This document shows positions 1 through 20,700 of a DNA stretch of 64,000 nucleotides, in pieces. A program made the position numbers and the translations under genes. The stretch comes from Chionis minor (taxonomy: Eukaryota > Chordata > Aves > Charadriiformes > Chionididae): the NCBI GenBank assembly GCA_013398295.1, contig VZSF01000025.1, positions 62,001 to 126,000 on the forward strand. Reading direction: 5' to 3'. The notes under the pieces were generated by a model. That model saw nothing but the letters and a program-made list of their open reading frames with translations, searched no databases and had not been told where the DNA came from. How positions within the stretch are numbered: position 1 is the first letter of the stretch; each line of letters opens with the position of its first letter.

Positions 1-407
1 GATGAGATGGAGGGATCAGACATTCTTGTGTGTTCTGTTCACAGCTTTTTATAGTACATTTGTTATTATCATGGTTTTTTGGTGATGGCTTACTGAAGCC
101 TCTCAGGTTAGATTGGGTCACCTGATTGTCCACTAATCTCTCAGGAGCCTGTTTTGTCTGGGACAGTTGTCTGGCCCAGTAGTGGGTCTTTGCTGGGCAG
201 GGGAACATCAATTTGATGGATTTTTTTTAAAAAAAAAAAAAAAATGAACTTTGACACCCAGTTCTAATAACTAGTTAGAAGTACACACATTGTGTAAGTC
301 AGCCTGTAGAGGAACCTGATCCTGGCAGATGACATAACTTTCCCTGCCACGGGAAGATGACTGTGAGCCTTACTGTCCTGTTGATTCTCTTGATTACTGT
401 GTTGCAG
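1..407 (+). other. DIXDC1: DIXDC1 intron, upstream exons not in window
   Basis: No exon with plausible splice sites is seen. The stretch holds an A-rich run near 228-244 and ends in the pyrimidine tract and CAG acceptor of the first visible exon. Confidence 0.6.
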
Positions 408-3400
408 AAAGAACTGGGCCAGAAGGATCGGCATTTACAGCAGCATCAGACCAAACTCGATGAAATGCTTAGACAGCTTTCTGAGGCCAGCTACCAACAG
501 GTATGGAGCAGATGGGCTGCACTGATGCCCTGAGATCTGGCACTTACCTTGGTGGCTCAGTTTATGCTGACTCTTCTGCTCACCTCACAGGTGGATTTGG
601 AGCGGGAGCTGGAGCACAAAGAGGCCCTGCTAGCTCACTGCATGAAGAGAGAAGCTGAAGAGGTATGGAAAGCCTTGGTCTCTACACATCAGGCTGTTGG
701 AGTGATATTTCTGTTCAGCGTGCTCTAGCTACCTGTCTCCAGAAATCGTCCACTTCATCCCAGAGAGGCCTGGCTCTGCAATCTCAATGTCAGTGCCCTA
801 ACGAGGGCAGCCAGACTCCACAAAGCATCCAACTTGCCAAAGCTCGCTGCAGTTAGCACACTGGCATAGCCTCTTGTGTCAAAATCCTAAGGAATGGAAC
901 AGTGAGGGGAGCACAGAGGTGAGGGGTAGCCAGAGACTCTTGGCTTCTAGCTTCAGCTCTGACACTGGCTAATGGTTAGACTGGGGGTTAGCTTCTTATC
1001 ACCTCCTTTTCCTGTTGATCCTAGTATTGAGCACTTGGAACTGCATTGTTGGAAAGAGTGCCAGCCACAGTATCTGACCCTGCACAGTGTCACTTGAACA
1101 CTGATTGTGCTCACTAGAGCTTGCAGAGAGCCCTCTTGTGATCTAGGCCCTTTCTGTCTCTGCCTCTTCCTCTGCCTGTATGTGAGGAATCATGTTTGTG
1201 CTCTGACCTGTAGGTCTGCCTGCATGCTCCTTAGTGACTGTATTTACCTGCTAGAAGATGAGTTATATCACTGATGTGGAAATACCTCATGCCCTCTCGT
1301 AATTTTGAAGTTAGCAAGTTGGGATCTTTGAGCAGGTTTTAATCCTTACATTTCTAGTGGCATATGTATCTTCCCCTGAACAGGTGATGGCTTACAGCAG
1401 TCATAGTGCTCAGAGCAATGGCTTCCTCCAGACAGCAGGAAAAGGAGCTGCTCCCACAGCTCACCGAGGAGTAAGTGCATCTAAGGGTTATTTTCCCAGC
1501 CAGGTGCAGATGAGGCCTCCAGATATCCTGGAAGCTACTATCTTGTTAAGATATATTACCCCTTTCTAAGACCTGTGGTTTTAGATGGGAAGAAAGTAGC
1601 CTGCAGTTGGTCTGACTGACTTGTGGTCTTTCGGGCAGACAAATGACTTGCAGCTGGTTCGTGATGCCCTTCGTAGCCTCAGGAACAGTTTCAGTGGTCA
1701 TGATCCACAGCACCACACCATTGACAGCCTGGAGCAGGGCATCTCCAGCCTGATGGAACGGCTGTACTGCATGGAGACACAGAAGAGGCAAGAGAGAAGG
1801 GTAAAGGCTTCCTAGGGCACTTGGCTCTTAACTTGGACCCTCACACACAACCCAGAGCTAAGCAGCAACTTTGTTCTCACCTTTTGGCTTTGCACCCTAG
1901 ATCCGGGGAAAATCACCAGCAAGCAGAGCAACAAATGAGTGTAGAGACTCCTGGCCTCCCAAATCCAGTAAGTATCTTTCAGCTCCTGCCCTCCCACTGC
2001 CAAATTCATTGCCTGGGTTTCCTGGCCAGAGTGCAGTCCCTCTGGGCAATCTGCCACTTCCAGCTTCTTATTCCTTTTACTAGAGCTCACTTTTCTCCCT
2101 TTAGTCATTTGCTATACAGACTAGACTTCACTGCAAAGGAAAGGGGGCAGAGGCAATCTATGGCTGCTTGTTTGTAAAGCATCATCACGGTGAGAGTCTG
2201 TCTGGGCCACTTTTGTAGTACTGCAGTATAAATAACTATGACAAACAATCACTGCTGGGATGAGTGGGAAATGTGATGTTATTTTAACTTTCCTGCTGGT
2301 TTGCACCATCTAGTGGACGCAGATAACTGTACAGTTGCCTTGTCCTCTGTTCGCCCCACAGTGTCGAACTCCTTTCATATATCCTTAACAGCACAGCCTT
2401 TTCTGACACCACGTTTCCTTGCTCCAGCTGCAGCAGCTCCATGTTTGCTTTTCATCATGAAGGCCTTTGTTTTTCAGTGTTGGTTGTAAACGTCACGTAG
2501 GAAGTCTATGAAGCTAAATTAGAGAGCTTTTGAATGGGTGTCCATAGTTGTTTTCTGCATGGTAGAAATTTTAAAAATGTAGAGTCAGTGTGAATCTTCC
2601 TCTGCTTCAGCCTTTGGCACAGCACATTGCGGGGAAGCAGGAAACGAGGCAGTAGCCAGAGAGAGAGAGCGAGAAACACAAATGAGCAAAGAGAACTCCA
2701 TGCTAACGATGCAGTTGGATGGTGACCCTACCTTAAAATGCAAAGTTTTCCAGTAAGCAGGGGAGCACCTGGCCCTTCCCAACAGGGATGACTAGCCACC
2801 CTCCTAAGAATCTCTTCCCATCATTGGTTTCTCTGCTATGATGGCAAACTTGCTAAGACCACCCCTTTTGTCTGCAGTTGTGGCAGGAGACATGCTGTTC
2901 CCCAAGGATTGTGTTCTCTTCTTTGCAGAACTGCCTCATTCTCACAGCACACCCGTGATGAGCACCAGTGCCTGCACCAAAGTATTGTACTTCACTGACC
3001 GCTCCCTCACACCTTTCATGGTCAACATACCAAAGAGGTGAGATCTGGCTTTGCCTTGCTGACAGTGATGTGGGAGGTGCTTGTTTCCCTTAAAGCATTA
3101 GTCTGTTCTCTTCTGGGTATGATCATCACTAGCACCGGTTTGCTGTGTGTTAACCTGGGCGCTAGATTTCATACCATTGTCTGGGGAAAATTGCCTAAAG
3201 CACTCCACTAGCTGATGCATTTGAATTACAACCCTAAGATTCATCACTCTTTTTTTAATTTTAATTAACTTCCAAGAGCAAGAGAAAGCAGCCAAGCAGT
3301 TCTACTGTGGCACAGGCTGCTGCTCTTGTCAAAACAACTATGGTTGTCAATGCAAAAGGGAAAGTGAAAAAGGCTGTTTTGAGGTGAATTTTTTTTGTCG

Positions 3401-4266
3401 ACCAGGAGGCAATTCTTCCTTAGAAGAGGGCTTTGGGGTTCACAAGTGTGTTCCTGGAGCGGCACACTCTTCAAATCCCTATGGCCAGGGTGCCACATGC
3501 CTAGCTGGACTTGTGCTGTGGCTCTGCATGCTATGTAGTAACCCTTGAGCTAAATCCAGTAATGATGTACCATGGGATAGTGCCAAACTCTTCCCTTGCA
3601 GGTTAGGGGAAGTGACTCTGAAGGATTTTAAGGTAGCTATTGATCGTGAAGGAACTCACCGGTACCACTTTAAAGCCCTGGATCCAGAGTTTGGCACAGT
3701 CAAGGAGGAGGTAAGTGTGAAATTCAGCTATCAGCTGCTTTGGGTTCAGTGTTAGCACGCAACCCTGGAGACCACCGTCCCTGTTATTGGGATAGTTCCT
3801 GTTTCACAAATTGATTGAGACCAGTGCAAAGGGTTACCCTCTCTAGGAGCAGTCAGCTGACTAGGTACCCATTCTGCAGAAATAGCTGAAGATTATAGTC
3901 TGCATTAAAAAAGGCATGTTTCCTGTATATTTTACCTTTCCTGTCAAAATGTGCCAGTAATATTCTTGATGGTTACTGGTTAAAGAAGGGGCCTAATCTG
4001 TTTTTTACCTAAAATCTGAAAAGATTACTCGGACATGTGAATGATGGATGAGGTGCCTGTTCTCTGGGCTGTGTAGTGAAATCCGAGCTAGGATCTCTGA
4101 CTCGATGCCTGCCTCTTATGCTACTCACACTACGGAATAGTGGTGTCTGGACTCCAGGCGTGATTGGACTACCTTTTTTTTGTAGGTGTTCCATGATGAT
4201 GACATCATTCCTGGTTGGGAGGGGAAAATTGTGGCCTGGGTGGAAGAAGACCATGGGGAGAATTAA
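408..4266 (+). CDS. DIXDC1: DIXDC1 (Dixin, coiled-coil/DIX adaptor), C-terminal eight coding exons
   Basis: Coding exons: 408-500, 591-662, 1384-1470, 1639-1800, 1901-1967, 2929-3037, 3602-3710 and 4186-4266. Every junction has AG/GT signals and the phase is continuous, giving 259 C-terminal residues and a TAA stop. The first exons encode charged, heptad-like sequence ([28 protein letters not shown]) that fits the coiled coil. The last three carry the DIX domain ([21 protein letters not shown] to the end WVEEDHGEN). DIX domains self-associate head to tail with Dishevelled and Axin, and DIXDC1 is known as a positive Wnt-pathway adaptor that also associates with actin. The Ser/Thr-rich linker ([10 protein letters not shown]) sits between coiled coil and DIX. 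The 5' part of the gene, including any calponin-homology domain, lies upstream of the window. Identity is secure because the tail closely matches the vertebrate protein as I recall it. Confidence 0.95.
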
Positions 4267-7060
4267 TCAAGCTTTTAAGTCTTGTCGCTATGGAAACCTG
4301 TAACTGGCTGCTGAGCTCAAAGAATGACCAAAAAGCATGTGTGCTGGAAGGAGTCCAATTCAAGCTGCCAAAAGAGAGGGCTTCTCTGCAAAGAACGGGT
4401 AATGCATGTTGTGTGCATGGACACCCGGCATCTGACTTGCCATGGCCAAATGCAGACAGTGTTCTGAGACTGAAATGACAGGTCTGTGGGAAAGAAACAC
4501 CTTCCTTTGTCCTGTCAACTAAACACTGAAGGCCTTAATGATGCATTGCTCCCTTCCCTTGCTTCTCCGTTCCTGCAATATGTGCTGCAGACTGTGATAT
4601 GGGCATTTCAAGACTGGTTTCTTGTGAATGGTATTACATAAATCTGCACTGATGGCAAAAATGTGAAGCTTTGCCTTCGTGAGTCAGAAGAAGCCGCTGG
4701 ATTATTTGAGCTGAAGGTTTAACCAGCTTTGGTCCTGGACTTTCACGTGCTGCAGGAGCAGAGGGAACTTTCTGGACATCCCAGACTGACAGTATAGAAT
4801 TCTGACCTGGCGAGGGAAGGTCATCTTCTGGAGGTTTTACGCATGGTCTAAAGCAATGATCACCAGCTTGGCAAAGCTCCTTTTCTCCCAAACTCAGGCT
4901 TCCATTTCCTAGCCCTGCTTTTCCCACTTGCTCTCCAGAGCGGTACTCATTTCTGAGGCCCTCTGGGTTTGCTTTGTTGCCATGGGGACTGTGGGATCTT
5001 GCTGCTTGCTTATTTCCTGAAGGATTTCATATGAGGGAGAGCTGGAATCAGCTGCTTTCCTGAGGTTCTTAGAACCCCTCTTCTCATTGAGCCTCTTTCC
5101 CTGCACTCCTACCCTCTCCTCTTTCAGCAAGGCAGTTTGTCACCTCCTGTGCACAGGCATCACTGTGTGCTGCTGTCCACTGGTTGCCAGGGTCACCAAA
5201 AACTTATCCACTCCAATAGTATAAATCCTGTCAGTTACACCACCAGTTCCCTGGTATGCCTACTCCTGGGGTGCCTGAAGGGTCAGGAAATAAATGACTG
5301 CTTGGGAAGGAACAAGCCCTAAAATCCTTGAGGGTGGGTTTTTCTTTTTGGTTTTGTGGGTTTTCTTGTTTGTTTGTTTCTGCATTGCCTGTCTCTGCCC
5401 TTCTGCTGCCAGTCAGCTCTATTTCCAGAGCGCTGGCTGCAATGTGCAGCAGACACTGTTAACTTAAAGGTCAAATGGCAAGTAAAGGCTCTGCTCGTTT
5501 TCAGTACATGTTGCCCTTTCATGGACTACCTGTGTGTCTGTGCTGTGCATGAGGCTGGGAGAGGGTGAACCTGGTTATACTGTTTTATATTAACATGTCC
5601 TTTTGTAAACATGTTCCTGTTCTTGGAATTATTTTGTACCAGTTTACATTTGTCTGAGGACTGTGGATATTTTTATACTAGTGCAAGTGCTTTCTGTATA
5701 TTTCTGCACGCATTATACTGTGTTTTACTCATTTTCTAGTGGATCCTGATGTTTTTGTATTGTCTCCTGTTAACAACACTGGGCTCATAACTTTATTTTA
5801 CTATGGAAATCCAACTAATTCCTTCTGGGTTTTATATTTTTGTCAGCTTTAATAGGCAGCAACAATACTATTTATTTTCTCACTGCTTCACTGTCCAGGA
5901 AGTAGCTCAAAGCTCTTGGGCGGCTCTGTGCCACACTGGCACAACACAACATAGCTCCTGTTCTGAACAATTTGTTATGGCGACTTTCTCCTTACAGGCA
6001 GCAGCAGGGAAGTTCATCAATGAACAAGTTCATCCATGGGCTGCAGAGCGGGAATACATCTCTTTTGGAAAAGAAACAAATATTTCCTTCCTGCCTGAAA
6101 ACAGTTTCTCTGTTGCATGATCTCTAGTGGTAAAGAGAACATGGGGTTGTTACAGTGAAACCACTTGTATGTGAATTGCAACTTTTTCTAAAGTGTTTTT
6201 CTTGCACCCAGGCTAGAATATTATGGAGAACATTAAGACAGTTTTCAAGGTCTGTCGTTGCCATTCCATATCTTTCTCTGCTACTCAAAGATGAGCAGCT
6301 TGGTTTTGGAGGCTGTCGACAGCTAAGGCTTCTGTCCAGCCTTGCCCATAGCTGTCCAGTTTTCCCATGAAGAAAACAGTTGTTAGCTGATAGCAGGAGA
6401 CAGCCTTTTCTTGTTCTTAGATCAGTTCAGATAACTAACCATGGTCACATTTCAATATGCTTACTGCCCCCAGACAGTGCCCCCTATATGGAAACACATG
6501 CTCTCTGGAACAACACTGGGCAGTGGTTTTCTGTACCTTTAATTTAACATCACATGTAAGCTAGGACAAAGACACACACCCTCCCCACCCTGAGACAAAA
6601 CTCATAGCAATGCTCTGTTGCTTCCTATACTCAGCTCCCCTCTGTGATCGTGAAGGTAGAATTGTTGGAATTGCTCTTGTTGAAGGACTGCTGCTCTGAT
6701 AACCTGTGGTCTGCGCACAGTTTGGGTTCAGCTTTATTATCAGTTATTCTAAAGCCTGTTCTGTAGGATAAAGCAAAGCTTGATCTGTATATCTGAACTA
6801 GGTGTGCGTGACTCGGTAAGCCTTGGATTATCAGACCAAGCTCTTCTGCCAGTAAAATGGGGTTTGCAAACTGAGCCTGTTTGGTGCTTGTGAAGGGGAA
6901 GATGGCTGTGAAATGAGAGGATAGAAATAGGCATATGGTGTATAAATTACTTTCACGTGCCACCCATGGGTCCTGGAGAAAACCTTTTCTATCACTTTTC
7001 CACAATATGACAGAAATTCCTCTAGCTCTGCTCAGCTGCCTTAGCGACAGTGAATTTCAC
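4267..7060 (+). other. DIXDC1 3' UTR and DIXDC1-DLAT intergenic DNA
   Basis: No supported coding exon lies between the DIXDC1 stop and the GC-rich start of DLAT. A possible polyadenylation signal is at 5289-5294. The T-rich stretch at 5580-5760 looks like a long 3' UTR, so the transcript may end near 5.8 kb. Open frames here are short, unspliced and resemble no family I know. Confidence 0.5.
5289..5294 (+). promoter_or_regulatory. Candidate DIXDC1 polyadenylation signal (AATAAA)
   Basis: A canonical hexamer about 1 kb past the DIXDC1 stop. It may be one of several ends, because UTR-like sequence continues downstream. Confidence 0.4.
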
Positions 7061-7323
7061 TGCTTCCACCCCCAAAATTGTGTGAACTCCTGCAACTGGC
7101 TGCGCTCGGCCGAGGCACGTCCTCACTCAGCGCGCCCCGGCAGCTCTGCCCTCGGGGGGGTGGCCACACTGGGCCCGGTGCGGGCTGCCGCCAGGGACAG
7201 CCCTCAGGCCGCCCCCCGGCCTGGGCTGGCTCCCGGTGCCGCTGCAGCGCCGCCCCGTCGCTGCGCACTGCAGCCCGCCAGCCCCCGCGACGCCATTACA
7301 GGGCGGCCCCGCCCCGCCGTGCN

Positions 7324-15140
<7,817 letters not shown>

Positions 15141-18019
15141 TTTAACCGTGCAAGCAAAACTTTCCTGGGTCACACTGTTTCATTTTAAACAAGCTATTTA
15201 GACTTTAGTGTTCAGACTTACCAAAACAAAGTTCCTTTTTTATTTTAAATATGTATTATATTATCTGGTAATGTCATTACCAGTCTGTACAGAAAAAGTT
15301 TGCAAAAGTGCTTTTCAGAGCAATATTACAGCTATACCTGTATTTTCATACAGTTAGTTAACTTGCAAACTCTTCCAAAACAGAGTTATGTATCCCAGAT
15401 TTAAAAATTATCTAGGCAGTATGCATACTGCCATCTGGTTCTAAACTAGGGTGAACAAGGGGGTGCATACCAAGCAATTTCATGACCTCAGTATTCTCAG
15501 AAATTTGAATTACAAACATCTCTTCACAGGAGTTCAGATGAGATGGTAACTGAAACATATGAGGCAGCAGGTGAATTTCCTTGTTCTCCTGCTGGGGTGG
15601 GCGAGTATGACAGATGCACTAAGGGACTGAAGCGTCTGGGAATAGTTTCTCAAAGGCCAAGCGCTAGCATTCCAAATCTCTCTTGGAATTTGGCACTGGT
15701 CTGGACCTTCTCAGCTATGTGATCCCTTTTGAGCACTTTAAGGTGAAAGAGCACTGATATCTGTGGGGTCATAGCTCTCAGATGCCACAGCGAATGTGCT
15801 GTCTTCTTGCGGACTTTCACTTACGTGTGCTTTTTGTATGAAAACTCTTTAACTGCTATTCCTCTTGCTAAGTTAATATCAGACTACGATGCCATGGAAG
15901 TAACTGTTTTGCAGAATGTTCAAGAGAATCTGTGTGTTGGAACCCAATATAGACAAATCACACATGGTAATAATCCCATCCTGGATATTCATCATGTGAT
16001 GACTTGAATGTTTGGAAATTATTTTTTTTCAGGCATTCTAACATAGGAAGCTCCAAGCTAGTCACTGGTACTGTGGTTCTTCCCTGAATTGTCTGTGTTG
16101 TCCCAGCCACAGTAAGCTGCAGAATGTGCTCTCCATGTATATATTGTATGTAAAATGCTTCAATAGTTTGTTGGACTTGTGTCCAGTTACCCCAGCCATT
16201 GTATCCTGAAAGGGGTGCAGTGCTGAACATTCTTAAATTCCACTTTCCACATGGAAATGTTAATGTAAAAAGAACAACTGTCTAGTAATTGCAAAGTGAC
16301 CAGGAGAATTAAATAGCGGGGGAGAAGTTTAAAAAAAAAAAAAGAAAAAGTTAAAGCTGATCTGTTATTCTGTATATTGCATTAAGTACTGTCTCCTGTA
16401 AAGTTCTACAAAAATCACTAAAGAATTGAAAGAAAATACTGTGGAAATTAAATATTTTTGTGGGAACTATTTAATGCCTGGTTGCTGTGATACCTGGTTT
16501 TCCTGCCTTGGCTTGAGCAAAGAAGTGCATTAAGGTTTTGGTTTTTCGTTAATGACCTAAAATATCTTGGTTCCAGACTTGTTCTAGTGAACCTATGTTC
16601 TATTAAATGTTTGGAATTGACAACTACTAAAACCTGTTCCAGTGCTTTTCTATTCAGTCATGTGTGGCTTACCGTACTGCTATAGCACAATCAGCTGTTT
16701 AGCCTTTCAGTCTGATAGTAAAACTCACCCTATTAACTCTTAAATTGTAATCACAGATGCTCTGAAATAATATATGCTTTATTACTATCATGCAGCAGTG
16801 AACTTTAATCTTCCTTTCTTCTTTAGTAAGAACACTTAATACATTTAACCTATGGAAACACTCTCCAAATGACTGTCAGACTCTGGAACACTGCAACTCA
16901 AAAAAATTCTATCCAGTGCATGTGCTTGGAGTGCTGATACTGATTCCTGGTACCGCTTGCATCCTGCAGTGGGCCAGCGCAGCTCATGCGGTGATAGAAT
17001 TTCAGCTTCAACTTGCAACTATAGCCACTGAACAGTATTTCAATGCAGCCTTCTAAGTTGCTTTGAAACAAAGAAGGGAGAAAGCTGAGTGTTACTGCTG
17101 TTTTGTAAGCCTGTATTTTAAAGGTGCACCTCAAAACCAGTTTGTCTGTTTTCATTTCTGATCTGATTAATATCAGTACAGAAACGTGGTTGTAGTGCAA
17201 ATATGTCAAGAATCTGTAAGAATGACAAAGTTTTGTGTGTCCCTTTCCCAAGTAATTCTAGTAATGCTTAGTAACCCTTGAAGTTGTTTTATGTTGCTTT
17301 GGTATTACTTTGTATTTTGTGTATTAGTGTAAAATAATCCAGATGGCTTTCCTAGTTGAAGTGCTCCAAGATTGTTTTTGGCTGCTAGCTTGACACTGTG
17401 TGTTCCTGAGCTTTGAACCTCTATACGCTGTTTCGAATAGTACGGAATAGGTCTGTTGTTTCATGGTCTCGCTTAGAGGTTACCAAACCAGTAAGAAGTG
17501 AGGTCAAGCATATTCAGTGACATAGCAGTTCCAGTTAAGTTTGTCCTGAAGAGAACAGCAACAGCACGCGGGGCAAGTTGTGGAACCTATGACATGCCTC
17601 TGCTGGTTGTTCCAGCATTAAATACATGTGAGAGCTGCTCTAACCGTGCGAATCCAGTAATTAATTTATTTAGCAAAAAGACTTCACAACTGTTACTGCT
17701 GTACCTTAAGGCAAAATTAATGATGCAGTAAAGTGTATGCATTTTTGGTTCTTTACTACAGCTGTTAACATACTCCGGTACTCCCTGAATATTTACAATC
17801 TTTACGTATTTTTTTTCCTAAGTTTGGTGGTGCTAGTATTGCCCCAGATTTCCTTTTCTACGTGCATCTTCTAAAGGCATTTGAGGTATTGACCCCTGAA
17901 GATTAGATGGTCAATAAAAAAAAAAAAACCCAAAACCTCATCACCACTTGAAAATCAGGATTCTCATTCTGGACTTTTGTTCTGTCATCTGTGAATGTGA
18001 ACTGGACAAAACGCAGTCT
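15141..18019. other. DLAT and PIH1D2 tail-to-tail 3' region
   Basis: No coding exon is seen. The DLAT 3' UTR starts here on the plus strand, with possible poly(A) signals such as AATAAA at 17913-17918. PIH1D2 ends on the minus strand with a TTTATT (AATAAA on minus) at 17665-17670. The two transcripts could therefore overlap by a few hundred bases. A short A-run lies at 16331-16343. Confidence 0.5.
17913..17918 (+). promoter_or_regulatory. Candidate distal DLAT polyadenylation signal
   Basis: AATAAA followed directly by an A-run, about 100 bases before the PIH1D2 stop codon on the other strand. An A-rich context can also arise by chance. Confidence 0.3.
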
Positions 18020-20124
18020 TTAAGGATCTGGCTTGGCAACCAGTGCTGTGATAAACAATACCCGTCTTCCTTTGTTAAATACTGCTGTAGTTGTTTCTTC
18101 ATCCACCAATTCTGGCAGATCTAGTTGTAATTTGTATTTTTCAGGGACTTCAATGATAATGTCATCCTAAACCAAGAAAATGAATTGACAAAGAATTAGC
18201 AGTGAGCATTTCTGGGAATCAGATACTAGACAGAAAACAGAAGGTTATTCTTTCTGCTGTCTTACCTTTGAAATTCTCAGATCACATTCAGAAATGGAGC
18301 TAACCTTAGGCAATTCAATTTTGAGTTCAATTTTGAGTGGTTTCTTGTTTGCATCCTTCAAGGTGACAATTTCATAGACGGGGGTACTTAGGTTCTCTGG
18401 GATTTCAGTACTGGTAATTTCCTCTATCAGATGCACTTTAGACTGTGTCACACTTTCTTCCTTCAGCACAGGAGCATTGCTGCCCTCCTCAGCTTCCATA
18501 CTGTGTAGCAGCTGATCAAGCGTCAGTTCTTTCAAGAAAAGTACGTTTTTCACACATATCACTCAGTTACTAAGAACTGTTATGTTATGCCATTGGACAA
18601 ATACATCATGAAAGTTTTAACTGCAAATAATTAGCAATTTTGTCAGTTGAAGACTGTTACTGGCAGTTTCTCCTTTGCCCATGATTTAGTGTTATTGCCA
18701 ACAGGTTAAAAGTTGTTGTTTTCAGAACACTAGTTACAGCAGCAACCCCTTTTACTCAGGATAGAGCAAAAAAACCCCACAAACTTAGCAACCTCAAAGG
18801 ATCAAACCCTAGCAGAGTTCCCATGTCTGGTGGATATAGGAAGAAGGGAATTTGCTGTTCCAGTGTCACTACAGTTTCTCAACTGTAAAACACCAGAGAT
18901 GAATGCTGATGGGCCAGTAGGGTGAAACTAATGTCTGGTAGGAATACTACTGCCTTATTCTAAATTCTTGGAGAGAAGCATTTGGTTTATGCCTATGGCA
19001 AGAATTGGGGTTAGAGTGATAAGGCTTGAGTAAATTTGTTGAAGAATCTGATAGGTCCTCAAAGAAAAGTGACAGCAGATCTCTACATACCCTTCTTTGT
19101 GTTCTGGCTGAGATGTGGAGTTGGCAGCTGCCTGCCTTTCAGACGCTGCTGCATTCTTTCCAGGCTTCCTTTCAATTTAAATGATTCAATGGTGTATGAA
19201 TAAGAAAGAGTAAGGTTGCATCGTTCCTCAACAAATCTAAGTGTCAAATGGATCAAGTGCTTCATTTTTTCTGGGTTTTCTTCTCCCCTCTGAAGAACAT
19301 CGGGGTTATATGCAATATCTATAATGCTGTAAGGGTCTATAAAAATAAGTTACGTGTTAGAAATATCGCTACGGAACCATGTGCTGCCATCCTTTATAAT
19401 CAACTTGATTTAAAAGCAAAGGAAATTAATTCGTGGCTTCTGGGGTGGAGAGCTAATTCTATCAGCCTCACCTACAGAGCACAGCTCTCCCTGTGCTGAT
19501 CCTGCAGTCCGTGTTCAAGGAGAATCATGGGAACACGATCCAAGTCAACATGACATATGTGGTCACAGAGATTCCTGGTGCCCAAGTACTTTTTAGGATT
19601 TAGATGTGTGCAATCTTCGTGTTCCTTCAGTTTGTTTTGGATTTTTGTTTGGCGGGGGTTTTTTGTGGTTTTTTTTCCCCAAAAGGAAGGACTTTAAGTC
19701 TAGAGTCCCCATTGAGATAGGCCTGTTGCATCCCTGCCTTCCCACCCCGAGCTGGCCACGGCGCGGCACCACCCTCGTGCAGCGAGGATGGATTCGCGCG
19801 TGATCGCCACGCGATGGGCCGCCGGGGAAGACGGGTGGCCGGGGCCTGGCCCGGCTCCCCGGGGGCCTACGTACCTCCCTCGCCAGACGCTTCCTCTAGC
19901 GGCCCCGCGCCGACGGGCGTGGGGTCGGTGGGGGCCTTGGGCGCCGGGACCCTCTTCCAGCCGCAGACGTTGATGAAGAGCGGCGCGCCGCCGACGCCCT
20001 GCAAGAGACCGAGCCGCGGCTGAGCGCCCCGCCGGCGCCTTTCCGCCGCCCGCCCGGGCGGCCGAGCGCCGCGCACCCACCGCGGGACGGGCCCGCAGGC
20101 ACAGGTGAGGCTCCGGCGGGGCGC
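18020..20124 (-). CDS. PIH1D2: PIH1D2, PIH1 domain-containing protein 2, N-terminus lost in assembly gap
   Basis: Minus-strand exons, 5' to 3': 20124-20081 (partial, running into the N gap), 19998-19875, 19336-19091, 18528-18266 and 18166-18020 (TAA stop). Donors, acceptors and phases all agree, leaving 273 residues; the human protein has about 315, so roughly 40 N-terminal residues are missing. Recognisable pieces are EPHLCLRARP, LFINVCGWKRVPAPK, DPYSIIDIAYNPDVLQ, ELTLDQLLHS, KPLKIELKIELP and DDIIIEVPEKYKLQLDLPEL. PIH proteins act with HSP90/R2TP-type chaperone complexes; a link to axonemal dynein assembly is known for relatives and only inferred here. The PIH1 domain is N-terminal and a CS-like domain is C-terminal. 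It is arranged head to head with NKAPD1, whose first exon begins about 250 bases away. Confidence 0.93.
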
Positions 20125-20700
20125 NNNNNNNNNNNNNNNNNNNNNNNNNNNNNNNNNNNNNNNCCGCCGCTTGGGGCCCGCGGGGAGGGAGCGGGGGACG
20201 GGGACTCAGCGCCCCGGCGTCTGCTGCCGGGAGGAGGCCGCTCGCGGGGACCGCTTCCGGCCGGCCGCCGAGAGCGGGCCCGGCCTCTCCCGGCCCTTCC
20301 TGCCAGCGGCCCGCGGGCGTGAGGGGCCCGGGGTGCCGGTGCGGCCGGCGTCCGCGGGGCCCTGTAGGGCGAGAGGATGTCCCGGGTGCCGGTGGGGAAG
20401 GTGCTGCTGCGGAACGTCATCCGGCACACGGGCGCGCACAACAAGGTACGGCTGCGGCCGGCGGCGGCCCCGTGTCCCCGCCCTCGCGGTCTCTGTGGCG
20501 GCTCTTCCGCCTGGCCCTGCCCTGTGCCCGCTTAAGCCGGTGGCGTCCGTCCGCCTGGGAAGGCCCCGGGCGCGGCCCGCAGCTGCTGGCGCCGCCCGGA
20601 GGGGCAGGGAGCGGGCGGAACGCCCGGGCTGTGATGGGGAGGGCGGGGGGTGCGTTTCGGAGGGGAAGGGGCTCGTTGAGGTCGGCTGCGCAGACGTTCC
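19740..20700. promoter_or_regulatory. CpG island, bidirectional promoter of PIH1D2 and NKAPD1
   Basis: A dense CpG block covers the 5' exons of both divergent genes. Composition returns to AT-rich on either side. The head-to-head arrangement suggests shared regulation. Confidence 0.75.
20125..20163. other. Assembly gap (39 N)
   Basis: A run of N in the most GC-rich part of the PIH1D2/NKAPD1 promoter. It interrupts a PIH1D2 coding exon. No coding sequence for the PIH1D2 N-terminus is recognisable on the far side, so the real missing length may exceed 39 bases. Confidence 0.95.
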
